Below, one piece after another: positions 1-9,206 of a DNA stretch of 64,000 nt. Within the stretch, counting starts at the first letter, position 1; every line of letters begins with the position of its first letter. The stretch comes from Diplonema papillatum (taxonomy: Eukaryota; Euglenozoa; Diplonemea; Diplonemida; Diplonemidae): the NCBI GenBank assembly GCA_030068145.1, contig JAPJBO010000140.1:124001-188000 (forward strand), read 5' to 3'. The notes beneath the pieces were generated by a model that saw nothing but the letters and a program-made list of their open reading frames with translations, did no database searches and was not told the DNA's origin. The position numbers and the translations under genes are program-made.

Positions 1-292
1 AACGGATGAAAAGAAAGAGGATTGGCGAGAAACTCTGGAAACTGGTTGCATTGTCGTGCGTGGTGTTGCTTTGTGTAGCACCGCTTGTTCCAGAGAGAAC
101 AACACTTCACCAGAAAACACAAATAATCGTCGTCTTGTTGCGTTAGTGGGGAGTCATTTGCAAGCAAATGAGTACCACACTATGCCAGCTTTTCGCTACG
201 TGACTCCAGAAGGGTCACTTTTTCCGCGCTTTCGGCGCGGCGCAACTCTAGTCGGTTGCAACTGTTGTTGGCAGTTGCTCACGATCTCATAA
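1..292. other. intergenic, nothing recognised
   Basis: No recognisable gene. A 78-codon open frame occurs on the plus strand but has no family resemblance. Base composition is mixed, in contrast with the GC-rich block that follows. Confidence 0.5.
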
Positions 293-608
293 TCCTAAAA
301 GGAATCGGAGTCTTCGCTTTCTCGTTTGCGCCGATAGGCACGCCGCGATGCGGAGGACGTGAGTAGCCGGGAAGAGCCGGCGGGAGGGCGCGTTCGTTGT
401 GTGACCCGTGGAGGGTTGGAACCAGAATCAGAAAAAGAGCCCGAGTCAGGGCCTGCCATCGAAGAGGGCCGGGCGGGGCCGGGTGGGCGCGGTGTGTTCG
501 GGCCGGCGAGGCCAGTGCCGTCGTCGCCGAGATCGGCGCGTCGTCGTCGTGCGCGCAGCGCGGCTGCGGGAGAGGTCGTGGGGGTGCAAGGCGCGGGTCG
601 CTTCCTGC
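293..608 (-). pseudogene. GC-rich coding-like tail, possibly a decayed retroelement C-terminus
   Basis: This block is much richer in G and C than its flanks, like the retrotransposon at 8.3-10.8 kb. On the minus strand one frame runs from an RKRPAPCTP stretch near 600 through arginine- and proline-rich sequence to a polar end (RRKRESEDSDSF) and a stop near 295-300. The RKRPAPCTP stretch resembles the RKRRAPSPPGTP and RKRRPSPPGTP motifs in the C-termini of the retrotransposon copies at 8.4 and 58.5 kb. The match is short and in low-complexity sequence. It could equally be unrelated GC-rich DNA. Confidence 0.25.
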
Positions 609-799
609 CTGCCGACTGAAATGTGAGGCCGCACTGTACGTCACTTCGTCCACCGATTCCGCGATGCGCGGGACACCCGCATCTTCACAAATTTGTTCCA
701 TGAAAACTTCTACTGCAAAGGGGCGTGTCAAACGCTGCGCACTCAGTAACACATGGTGGGGCAACCTGTCCAAGGGGTGTCTCGCCATCAGTGAGGGTG
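609..799 (-). repeat. 191-bp dispersed repeat, copy 1
   Basis: Base for base identical, as far as I can compare by eye, to 46045-46235 in the same orientation; identity stops abruptly at both ends. The minus strand is open across the whole unit in both copies and reads as a mixed-composition peptide beginning MARHPLDRLPHHVLLSAQ and continuing VEVFMEQICEDAGVPRIAE. I do not recognise the peptide. The perfect identity implies recent copying or ongoing homogenisation. Whether it is an exon, a transposon fragment or a small retrocopy is unknown. Confidence 0.85.
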
Positions 800-1514
800 T
801 GAGGACTAATCTACTCGACTACCTACCCTACATCAGGCAGTTCTCAGCGCACCCGCGGGCTTCTTGGCTAGCAACACGAAGAAAGGCTTTCCAGTTTTTG
901 ACTAGTGCGGGGTTTGTGGACGCTTGATCAGAAACTGGACACTCCTACTTCCCGACTTGGCTAAGACGTGCAAAAAAAGGACACGGGGACTCTTTCGGGC
1001 TTCCGTTGTCGAAAGAACGCGTTCCGTGTTACTACAGGTACACGACTTGAGGCAGAAAAAAGATCAAGGAAGAAACCCAGATCTTCTTGTGTTTTTCTTT
1101 TGTTCGATCTTTTTTGTAGTCCCAAAGCGTGCCGCATATTATATACCCACTCGCATCCGCCTACCATTTTTCTTTTTTTTTGTGCTCCCAGTGTCCAATC
1201 CCCGTCACCTTTTAGACTCTTCTGTCGCACCCAACCCACCTACCCCCCATCACCCATTTCGTCATTTTCATTCTTTTTGCCCTTTCCCCTCAACAGCAAC
1301 AGCGCGGGGGAACTCTTCGTATTTTTTTGGCACCCCCCCCGGAAGGCTCGGTTGGATCTCGCCTGCAACGAGAGAGTTGAAGGCGAAACAAGGCGAGAAG
1401 CCAAAAGAAAGATAAAAAGAGAGGCAGTTTTTTGTCGGGGTAGCTGAACCGCGGGGAGGCTCCGCGTGTGAACCTCTTTTATATTTTGAATTTGAGCTTT
1501 CGGTTGCGGGCCGC
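800..1514. other. intergenic / 5' region of PI4K-like gene 1
   Basis: No gene recognised. From about 1090 the plus strand becomes pyrimidine-rich (runs of T and C), as it also does before PI4K-like gene 2. A TATA-like TTTATATTTT lies near 1479-1488, about 30 bases before the ATG at 1515. That is close for a promoter with a leader, so it is only a weak candidate. Confidence 0.4.
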
Positions 1515-2903
1515 ATGTCTTCTCCCCGAGGAAGCGTGTGGGAGGAACCAATGCGGAAGGCTGACGAGTTGGGTAGTGAGCAGTCTGGGGCCGAGTGTAG
1601 CAGCAGGCCCAGTTCCAGCGGCTCCGTTAGCGCTGGCAATGAGTCGAACGGCGGCCGGTGGGTCAGTCCGCGAGCGAAGAAAGCGAAGGATGCCGCGATG
1701 CTAGCTAGTTCGTCCGACTCTTCGAACATGACGCAATCGCCCCTTGCGACCGCGACTGTGACTACCAGTGACAGCACCTTCCGTTCACCCTCGTACGACG
1801 GAGATGACTCCACCGCGTCGTGCAGCGATTTTGCCACCGAAGCATGTGAAACTCTGTCAATCCGTGACCCGTCGGACAAGTCGGTGTCGCATCTCGGACT
1901 GTGCCCGCTCGCGCTTTTTAGAAAAGCCGCGTTCGAAGCCAAGCATAACGAAACCCTTCGCGCCGTCACCGTCGACGAAGACACTGCAGGCGGCGTTTAT
2001 CTCATAAAGGTACAGAGAGTGCCAGGACGAGAAGAAATCATCGGCGTTTTCAAGCCCTGCGACGAAGAGGACTTCTATGACATGTTTCACACCGAGGAAA
2101 CTTCGCTCATTCTCCCATTTGCAGATGAAGCGAGCGTCCTGTCGTTGGAGACTCGTGCTGCCTGCTGCGATCAGCCGAGAACGACTCGTGCCGGTAGCAC
2201 ACCCGGCAATGGTTGGAGGCATGAAGTAGCTGCCTTCGCTTTGGACCACGCCTCCTTTGCTCGTGTGCCTGTCACCATTCCATTTGCGCTTCCGCGGGCT
2301 CTGTTTCCAAGCCGCGCGCACACTGGTGAACCTTGGCTTGCTGTCGTCGGGTCGCTGCAGGCTTACGCGGAAAACACGTTCGCGCAGTCGTGGGACTCAC
2401 CACCTGGCAGATTCAGCGCTTCCGACGCCCGCCGGATCGCCATATTGGACCTCCGCCTGCTAAACTGCGACAGGCACGGCGGAAACGTTCTGCTCGAGAA
2501 GCCGGAAACGAGTGAGACAAGGTTGATCCCTATTGACCATGGATACACATTGCCCGCAAGTGGGCTCGTTGACCTAGACTTCGAATGGCTGCTGTGGCCC
2601 CAGAGTCGGACTCCGTTTACAGAGGACGAAAAGGCCTACATCACCACATGCTTCGACCGCCTTGAAGACGACGTCGACACGCTTCGTCGCCTCGGTATCG
2701 ATGACCCTCGCATCCTTGAGTTGTTCAAGGTGGCTTGCTATGCTTTGCAAGCAGGTGCTGTGCAGCACAATGCGACCGCTTGTGGCATTGGAAATTTCTT
2801 CCGGAGGCAGAGCGTTCTCGTTCCGTCCGCGCTAGAATACATTGTCGACGCAGCCCGCTCGGGTAGCGAGTGCTCTGTCGACTTCGAGTATGCCTTTCTT
2901 TAG
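1515..2903 (+). CDS. PI4K type II/gamma-like phosphatidylinositol kinase, paralogue 1
   Basis: An intronless 462-residue protein of the PI3/PI4-kinase fold. It most resembles the type II/plant gamma group, which phosphorylates phosphatidylinositol or, in some plant members, proteins. Residues 1-150 are serine-rich and probably disordered. The kinase part follows: GVFKPCDEED with the candidate ATP-binding lysine at 180, the WRHEVAAFALDH helix, a VGSLQAY strand, the catalytic loop DRHGGN at 319-324 and the metal-binding PIDHG with aspartate 341. FEWLLWPQS and the C-terminal helices then match the family order. All expected catalytic residues are present. The ubiquitin-like repeats that precede the kinase domain in plant gamma enzymes are absent. 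The ATG at 1515 is the first in frame. A paralogue lies at 16739-18259 on the same strand. Lipid versus protein substrate cannot be decided from sequence. Confidence 0.85.
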   Translation: MSSPRGSVWEEPMRKADELGSEQSGAECSSRPSSSGSVSAGNESNGGRWVSPRAKKAKDAAMLASSSDSSNMTQSPLATATVTTSDSTFRSPSYDGDDSTASCSDFATEACETLSIRDPSDKSVSHLGLCPLALFRKAAFEAKHNETLRAVTVDEDTAGGVYLIKVQRVPGREEIIGVFKPCDEEDFYDMFHTEETSLILPFADEASVLSLETRAACCDQPRTTRAGSTPGNGWRHEVAAFALDHASFARVPVTIPFALPRALFPSRAHTGEPWLAVVGSLQAYAENTFAQSWDSPPGRFSASDARRIAILDLRLLNCDRHGGNVLLEKPETSETRLIPIDHGYTLPASGLVDLDFEWLLWPQSRTPFTEDEKAYITTCFDRLEDDVDTLRRLGIDDPRILELFKVACYALQAGAVQHNATACGIGNFFRRQSVLVPSALEYIVDAARSGSECSVDFEYAFL

Positions 2904-3510
2904 CCTTGGGTCAGATTGTCACACAACCCATTAAATTTAGCTACTTGAAAACGAGTGGTCGAATACCTGATAGCGGTCCCATATGTGATCCACCGGAAAT
3001 GTACACCTACACCCTGATTGACCCTGGAAAACAATGACGGGTAATTCGACGGGGGTTCCAGATTCCAGAAGAAAGTGGTGGACTGCCTCAACCTTCCCCT
3101 TTTCATGCGATACAGCTGATATCGCGCGTATTGGCATAGCGATGGCTCCCCAGGTGCCCGCACGAGTTGCGGAATAGGGACGTGACGTCAACTGCTGAAT
3201 CTACTCTTCTTTTGGCGGAAAACATCTGCCGGAGAATTGACTCGCGTTGGAACAGAGCTCCCGACCGATCCCCTTTCGAGAATAGCTTATAGAGTATACC
3301 AATCCGCACACAGATTGCTCCGCGAGCTCTTGGACGACGCGTTTACGAAGCTCCAGCCCCGAGGCACGGAAGGGATGTGATTATTGATAGCAACAAGCTG
3401 AGATGATTTCAGGAGAACGTTGGGAAAGACAGTTCGCAGCAATACGTACCCCAGCACTTTCCCGACAAGGCAACTGCAATTATGAAAACGAAACGGAAGT
3501 AGGAACGACA
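2904..3510. other. intergenic, nothing recognised
   Basis: Downstream of PI4K-like gene 1. Only short overlapping open frames are present, none with recognisable motifs. No strong polyadenylation signal or hairpin was seen. Confidence 0.4.
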
Positions 3511-3518
3511 CTCAGAAC

Positions 3519-3822
3519 CAGGGCTTACGCTCCGTTTTCGGTCTCAGAGAAAATACGTGTGGTCCACGTGTGGGCGCTTAAGGTTCGAGGGAAAAAAACC
3601 TTTCCCCGTATGTGCGACGGCAAAAAGAAATAGCGTCGCTACTGGACTTGGCGACACCTGGCTGTGCGGCCTTGACCACTAGTGGGCATAGACTCCCCTG
3701 CATGTGGACCAATAAATCAAAATCCACATGTGGTACCTGTGGATTCACACGTGGGGGAACAAAATCCAAAAAGAATTAACGTGTGGAAATCCACACGTTC
3801 CACACGTGGAGCGTAAGCCCTG
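3519..3822. mobile_element. non-autonomous hAT-type MITE, 304 bp
   Basis: The element has perfect 15-bp terminal inverted repeats: CAGGGCTTACGCTCC at 3519-3533 and its reverse complement at 3808-3822. It is flanked directly by an 8-bp duplication, CTCAGAAC, at 3511-3518 and 3823-3830. An 8-bp target duplication and termini starting CAGGG are established marks of the hAT superfamily. The interior has no usable coding frame and is full of nested palindromes around CACGTG/CCACATGTGG (for example near 3550-3580 and 3720-3805), so a single strand would fold extensively. Perfect TIRs and duplication suggest a fairly recent insertion. A hAT transposase remnant sits at about 11.5-11.8 kb, but I cannot show that it belongs to the same family. 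Confidence 0.9.
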
Positions 3823-4040
3823 CTCAGAACCTCAGGACAAATAATCCAATAACAAAAGGAATTTCAAGCTAACTTACTAACAAGGGCACATTCTATCACA
3901 CTTTCGCATGCTTATCTCCGAGTTTGTCAAGTAGTGATGTCAGTTGGCACGAGTAGTCGAGGTTTGGTGTTGTGCACTCTCCGCTGCAGTTGTGCCTAGC
4001 CTCACATAGCAATAGCAGCGACACAACAATAAACCTGGCT

Positions 4041-4230
4041 AGGCAATTCCTTAAGGAAAATCATCAGAAACCCAAACGGGGTGTCACCAGAAATCCAAAA
4101 CTTGACACCTACCACTCGGGTGCCCGTGAAATGCTCCGAAAGAGCGGGAAAAGTGGTCGGACGCTCGTTTAGGCTGAAATAACGGCTGCAGGATGCAAAA
4201 ACAAGGCCAAATCACCCCTAGGCAATTCCT
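4041..4230 (+). repeat. ~180-bp repeat with conserved 27-residue peptide, copy A
   Basis: Begins AGGCAATTCCTTAAGG and starts again at about 4220 (a second, decayed unit follows). Homologous units lie inverted and in tandem at about 32680-33006. The plus strand ends in NPKLDTYHSGAREM followed by LRKSGKSGRTLV and a stop at 4170-4172. All three copies keep this frame, the same length and the same stop position, with mostly conservative changes. This looks like the C-terminal end of a transposon-type open frame rather than neutral repeat, but I do not recognise the protein. Confidence 0.7.
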
Positions 4231-4944
4231 GAAGGGAAAGCATCACAACCAAAACCGCAGCCACAAAAAACAGCCCGACTAGGACACAACCGCAAAGGGA
4301 ACCCAAAAACAATCGGAAACCTCAGGAAAATTTGATCCAGACCGGTGTGAGTTCATAGAACGCCTGCAAAATGTGTCGCCAAACCACAAACTACAAAAGC
4401 GTGGTCGGAAAGTACGCCGTCCCGACCACCGCATGCCGAGGTCTTCCTGAGGTGTTGATCAACACGGCACCATGTTGCACAGTTATTTATACCCCCCCAA
4501 AGTTTTTCCCCCCACACCAGACTCCCTCCTTCCCACCGAACCACCCGTGATAGGAATGAGAGAAGAGATGCTAGAACAGAGGTATACTGAAGTTTCTACC
4601 GTATTGAACCAAGGTGCCCCGTGGTTACCAGGTTTCCGGGCACTCCTGTGGTTTACCATGTCACATGTCGCCTACTATGAGCATGGGAAGGCACTGGCTG
4701 GAGTCCAGCTCCAGGACGAGTGCCGAGTTTCATTACAAACGCCGGACTGAGTAAAGGTTCGGGTCGCACAAGCGCCTGCCTGGGTACCACTTTTCCTAGA
4801 ATACTAGCAAAGGGTGTGTCTCAGCATACGTGTCCGTATTGCTCATCATGGAACGGACGGTAGTCTTCGCTTACCACATGGTAGCTACAGCCAAAACTGA
4901 AGTGTTTCAGGAACCGGCCGCCGTCTATGCCGTTAAATATTGTT

Positions 4945-5005
4945 TACGACCATCCATCCAGGTTGGTGTTTGAGCATCAAACAGCAAGCTGGATGGATGG
5001 TCGTA
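4945..5005. repeat. nested inverted repeat (hairpin)
   Basis: A 17-bp perfect inverted repeat, TACGACCATCCATCCAG at 4945-4961 against its complement at 4989-5005, with a 27-base loop. The loop contains a second short inverted repeat, GTTTGA (4968-4973) and TCAAAC (4977-4982). No T-run or gene end is adjacent that would suggest a terminator. Its role is unknown. Confidence 0.8.
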
Positions 5006-5508
5006 CCGGAAACTGTCCCTCAAAACAACAAACAAAGATGTGTGTAACCAGCGATTGTGCTGCTCACTTCTTTCCTGCCAACCTGTTGTTGGTACCTACA
5101 AGACTCCTACAAGACTAAGGCACGTCCAACTAGCGACGGGGTGCATCGGCGCATCATCCAATTGAAGTCTGACATACTTCAAGTTTTAGTTCCTCACATG
5201 TAGGATTGCGTTCTTGCTGTTGCTTTTTTGTCTCGTTTTCTGTTTTTGTAACCCCTTCACCACGCAGTTTCCGCTGAGCCAAAGAAAACAGTTGCGGCTG
5301 GGCTATGTGTTGCAATTCCATCGGCACATATGGCCGACGAACGTGGCCCATTCATTTTGCACTCCCGCCATAACATTCTACGGTCGCGAACGATTTGTCT
5401 TGAGATGATCGAGGCCAGGTCCAGGATTCACTAGTCCCACCCGAATGTCTCAAGGCCGTGGGACAGGAGGCGACAACAGAAAACGAGAATTTGTTGCTTT
5501 CCCCAGAT

Positions 5509-5530
5509 ATTAAACTAAGATTTTCCCCCC
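5509..5530. repeat. short dispersed motif ATTAAACTAAGATTTTCC
   Basis: The same 18-base string followed by a C-run occurs at 5509 and near 30641. A shorter version (ATTAAACTAAGATTCC) is near 24065. All are on the plus strand and stand at the edge of unrelated flanks, as expected for the end of a repeat family. The other end of the family was not found. Confidence 0.5.
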
Positions 5531-5597
5531 CACCCTTTCCAGGGGATAGTATACGACGCAGATCTACGCTCTAAACCGGTAAGCAAAAGGTTTTGTA

Positions 5598-5765
5598 TTC
5601 ACACAGCATTCAGCGAAGAGGCATTCCTACCCCTACTGCAGCCCCCGATCTGCACATTAGGCTGTGTTGACGCTTTGGGTGGAGACCTGCCCTGCGCAGC
5701 GCAAGTTTTTGGGCGTGCGTGTGTGTACGCCAGGATTGAACCAGGGTTAAGCTCCGGGACGTCTC
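5598..5765 (-). repeat. SINE-like repeat with tRNA-type B box, copy 1
   Basis: Read on the minus strand, this begins with GGTTCAATCCTGG, a typical tRNA T-arm/B-box sequence. It continues with a body containing CCCAAAGCGTCAACACAGCC and ends near GCTGAATGCTGTGTGAA. A diverged copy with the same order lies on the plus strand at about 55905-56047. A tRNA-like head followed by an unrelated conserved body is the usual SINE design. No complete tRNA fold or poly(A) tail could be made out. Confidence 0.55.
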
Positions 5766-7077
5766 AGCAACCCTTCTTTGTGGCTGGCATCTTGTCGTGG
5801 GTTTGTGTGTCTCAAACGACCCGGCTGAAGTCTTCAGCCAAATGTCAATTAACCTGCGCGCGGAGTCTTTGAAATGTCGCACTAACGGATTCAAAGCAGA
5901 TGGGCAATAGATTGGCTACTACTAGTAACTACTACTTTTTTACGTATTTTTATTACGCAAAAAACCCCCTATATAATTCTGCTGCCATGTTCTTTCCCCC
6001 TCCTCGCTCTCCCGTTTTTTTCTTGTATTTTTTTTTTTGATCTCGTGGGGTTCTTCATTTTTCTTCTGCTCCTTCTTCTTTTTCTTTCGGTTTTTTGTCC
6101 TTCCCCTTTCTCGCTCAGCATCCCCCCCAGGCATCTTGTTAAGAACCATCCATCCATCCATCAGCCGGCTGACCCCCCCCAGGCATCCCCCCCCCCCCTC
6201 AGGCTATTTTCACTGTGGAGGGGGGAGACGCTACCTGTCACACTCTAAGGTGGTCACCACGGTGGGCGGTCAGAAAAAAAAATTTTTTTTTTGCCCCAAA
6301 TACCCCAAATACCACACTTTGGAAAATTTTTGTGGGCCCACTTTTGGCAGGGAATTTTGACCATTTCACCTTGGAGAATTTGACCACCCAGCCTCCAAGG
6401 CAACTGCGAGGGGGGGGGGGAGGGGGGTCTGGTTTATCCGGCCATCCGGCCAAAGTGGCTGATCCTTAACAAGAGCGCTGATCCCCCCGCCCCTATTCCT
6501 CTCCTCCCAGTTTCTTCATTCTACTTATTCTGAGTCTCTCCCTCCTTCCCTCTTCTTTGTTTCAACTGAACATGCGAGAAGTCAGGCAGTAAGAGCTGCT
6601 ACTGAGGTATGGTCGCATGGGCGGCTCTTACTGTATTCCGGGAGGATTCCGAAGAAAGTTGCAGTGAACTACTCGTGTCGCTGCACATGCAGCGATGCTC
6701 GCACCCTTTCGAGGTACGCAAGAGGACACCACGAAAGGCGTAAACGAAGTCTGAAACGATGAACTCCCAGTCATTGATTTCGTCCGGCAAATAGGGTACA
6801 GCGGCTGACGGATCTTCCCCATGATTGGTCAACAAGAGACCTTACCCTTTAGCACCTGCACCACCTAGCGCAAGTCAGCGGATACGTCGTTGAACAGTAG
6901 GGAAGCTCAGTGGCAGTGGTGGCGTTGTTTCTGCAAAGACCTCAGAACTGTCTGCAGCCATTCGTTTAGCTTGATTTTAGAGTTACTGAATCTGGCCCAC
7001 GCAGGCATCGAAGAGCAGAAGAAACTAGATGCCGCGAAATTCCGGAAAGATAGGCCTCGTGTTGTGAGTCATTTGTT
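5766..7077. other. intergenic, low-complexity tracts
   Basis: No recognisable gene. It includes T-rich and C-rich runs at 5990-6200, four ATCC units near 6147-6162, and A/T and G homopolymers around 6270-6425. The 5' region of the M16-like pseudogene (about 6600-7077) has no clear promoter element. Confidence 0.4.
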
Positions 7078-8340
7078 GTGATGGCCGCCGTCCCGTCGCA
7101 TTTGAGGGGGTTTGACGTGTTGAGCGCTAGCTGTACACACGGGAACCTAGCCTACGAAGTACTGCACAGAGCGACGGGACTTCGCGTCGTTTGGGTGAAC
7201 CCGCGGAATAGCGGTAAGACACCAGAAAATGGTGACAGTTCGACTGCTTGGAACACGATCAGCATCGTAATAAAGACTGGGCAGGAAGCAGCGAAGCCGG
7301 ACTTGAAGGGCGTTGCACACGGATTGGAGCACTGCGTCGTGTCAGGGAGCAAGAGATATCCGACAAAAGATGCCTTCTTCGCCACTGCCGGCCGCCTTGT
7401 GACACAGCATCACAGCGCCATCACGACGCCTCTGTTCTCCGCATACACCGTCACGACGGCTCCGGTGCATGCTGGCAAATGGTGTAACGTCGTAGTTGAT
7501 GCTGTGTTCCGGCCTTTGTTGCTGGCGGGCACCGTGAAGCGCGAGGTACATGGCGTCGCCCACAATGAGGTCGTATCTTTGCTGCGGCATGCCAGACCCG
7601 CTCATGCCACCGCTGTACAGAAGTCTATTTACCCGCGGGAGAGCGGGCTGGCACACCCGCCTGGCGGTCTGCCCCATTTGCTTCCATTCTGCTCTCCCGC
7701 TGAAATCAGAGCATTCCACAAAGATCGGTACCGGGCTTCCAACGCGCTGGCTGTCTGTATAGGTGGGGCGCCACTCCTACAGGCTTTGTCTACAGCTTTG
7801 GATGCATCGCTCGTCGGTAAAGATGTGAAGAGAGGTCCACGCATACGACAAAGGCTGCCCGGGGCTTGCCTACGGGCGGAGGCAAGAGCCGCTGGGGGGA
7901 AACGGCCACGTCACTACACTGCGCACTTGACGGGAGGAAATCTCGGGGACGAGATCACAACGGGCGTGTGGACTTTCCCTCGTGTACCTGCGGCTGCTGT
8001 AGCCATGGCAGGTCAAATGTTGCTGCGGAGCAAAGACGCTACCGCAGCGCTAGCGGAAGACGTGTACAGCGGGGCTGATACTGATTTGTCTGTACCGTTG
8101 ATGAGCTTTTCCTTCTCCCAGATGCGTAAGCCCCTGGCGTTGCCAAGACGAGACCGGCGAATATCTGCCGATAGTCTCCAATTGTCTTCGATGCAAATAA
8201 CGCGCGTGGAGGACAACGGGCAGGACGACACAGTCTTGAGATCGGTGAGAAAGACTGCGGGGACACTGCGCCGCGATGGGAACTGCATTGCCTTGGCAGC
8301 TGCAGACTGGGGTTTTGCTCGTCAAGCTGAATTTACGCAA
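7078..8340 (+). pseudogene. M16 metallopeptidase (PreP/falcilysin-like), 3'-truncated
   Basis: The first 250 or so residues match the N-terminal catalytic domain of M16C zinc peptidases, which degrade targeting peptides in organelles. The inverted zinc motif HGLEH is at residues 81-85, followed by SGSKRYPTKDAFF. The second glutamate ligand lies in AHNEV at residue 164, 80 residues downstream as expected. The segment from SPAEIRAFHKDRYRASN also fits the family. The family's large C-terminal half is missing. The frame instead runs into GC-rich DNA that is the antisense of a retrotransposon, giving a proline-rich nonsense tail to 8628. The start may be 7078 or the adjacent ATG at 7081, whose context is better. 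A truncated pseudogene is most likely. The exact junction, near 8300-8360, is uncertain. Confidence 0.7.
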
Positions 8341-9206
8341 GAGCCACATGCTGCTGGCGGGGGGGCGCGCTTCGGGGGCGATTTCGTCGTCCGCCTTCTC
8401 CGGCCACGGCTAGTAGGTGTCCCCGGTGGGGACGGCGCGCGCCGCTTCCGGCCTGTGAGGCCGTCGCTCTCGCCGCGACCGCCACCGCCGCCGCCGCCGC
8501 GACCGCCGCCGCGTGCGCCGCCGCGTGCGCGGCCGCGACCAGTGCCGCGGCCGCCGCCACCGTCTCCGCCACTGTCGTCTCCGCCGCCCCGGCCGCCGCG
8601 GCCGCGGCCACGGCCGCGGCCGCCATGACCACCGCCACCCCCGTCGCCACTGCTGTTGTCGCGGCCAGCACCACCCCTGTGATGCCCCCGTCCGCAGCAC
8701 GCGTCGGCGTTCGGGCAGGTCCCGCATCGCGTCAGCCGATGCGCCCGGCAGCATTGAATGCGCAGGCCGTCGTCCGGGCGGTGGTGCACCTGGCAGCACT
8801 GGTCAACTACAAGGCTGTAGTTTCTTCGCATGCCAGTGCACACCGCGCACTTCTGCTTTGCGCAGGCATCGCAGACCGACTGCGTGCGGAGCAGAGGGTC
8901 CGCCTGCGCAGCCGGTACAAGCACGGGAAGGCGCGGGCGTTGCGGCAGAGGGGTGGGCACGTCCCAGCGCAGCGAACGCTGTGCCCGCCGCGCCGCGTCG
9001 TACTGCGGGAACACGTCCCCGCCCCAGTTCTTCCCGTCCCCGGCAGCTGCCCGCGGAAAGCTCGCCTCCAGCACCCCGTGCGTCTCCTCGCCCCCGGCGA
9101 AGCGTGGGCGAGGTGTCAATCCCCCCCACAGCATCCCCAGGGTCCTCATCGAGCCCACCCGGCAGGCAACGGCGACGGCAGCTGCAGGTCTCGGCACAGG
9201 CGGCAC
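8322..9206 (-). pseudogene. Cys/His-rich C-terminal domain of the retrotransposon
   Basis: A 294-codon frame overlapping the end of the reverse-transcriptase frame by about 60 bases. It may be reached by frameshifting or may have been split by a frameshift mutation. In order it shows NWGGDVFPQYDAARR, CDACAKQKCAVCTG, CCQVHHRPDDGLRIQCCRAHR, CGTCPNADACC, a long glycine/arginine-rich stretch, and RKRRAPSPPGTP. The decayed copy at 58.3-59.0 kb keeps the same order and key residues (VCTG, CC-x3-H, DG-I/L, C-x2-HR, PSPPGTP), so this is a real conserved domain. It probably binds zinc and nucleic acid. I do not recognise it as a named family. The last residues before the stop at 8322 probably derive from the neighbouring M16 sequence. 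Confidence 0.65.

Larger units (their letters stand above)
4231..5597. other. intergenic with short palindromes
   Basis: No gene recognised. It holds a 14-bp palindrome GTGTTGATCAACAC at 4452-4465, the nested hairpin at 4945-5005 and a short dispersed motif at 5509-5530. Open frames are all under 95 codons and without motifs. Confidence 0.4.

Noticed and set aside
4452..4465. 14-bp palindrome GTGTTGATCAACAC as an operator
   Set aside because: A single short palindrome without a neighbouring gene is expected by chance at this scale.
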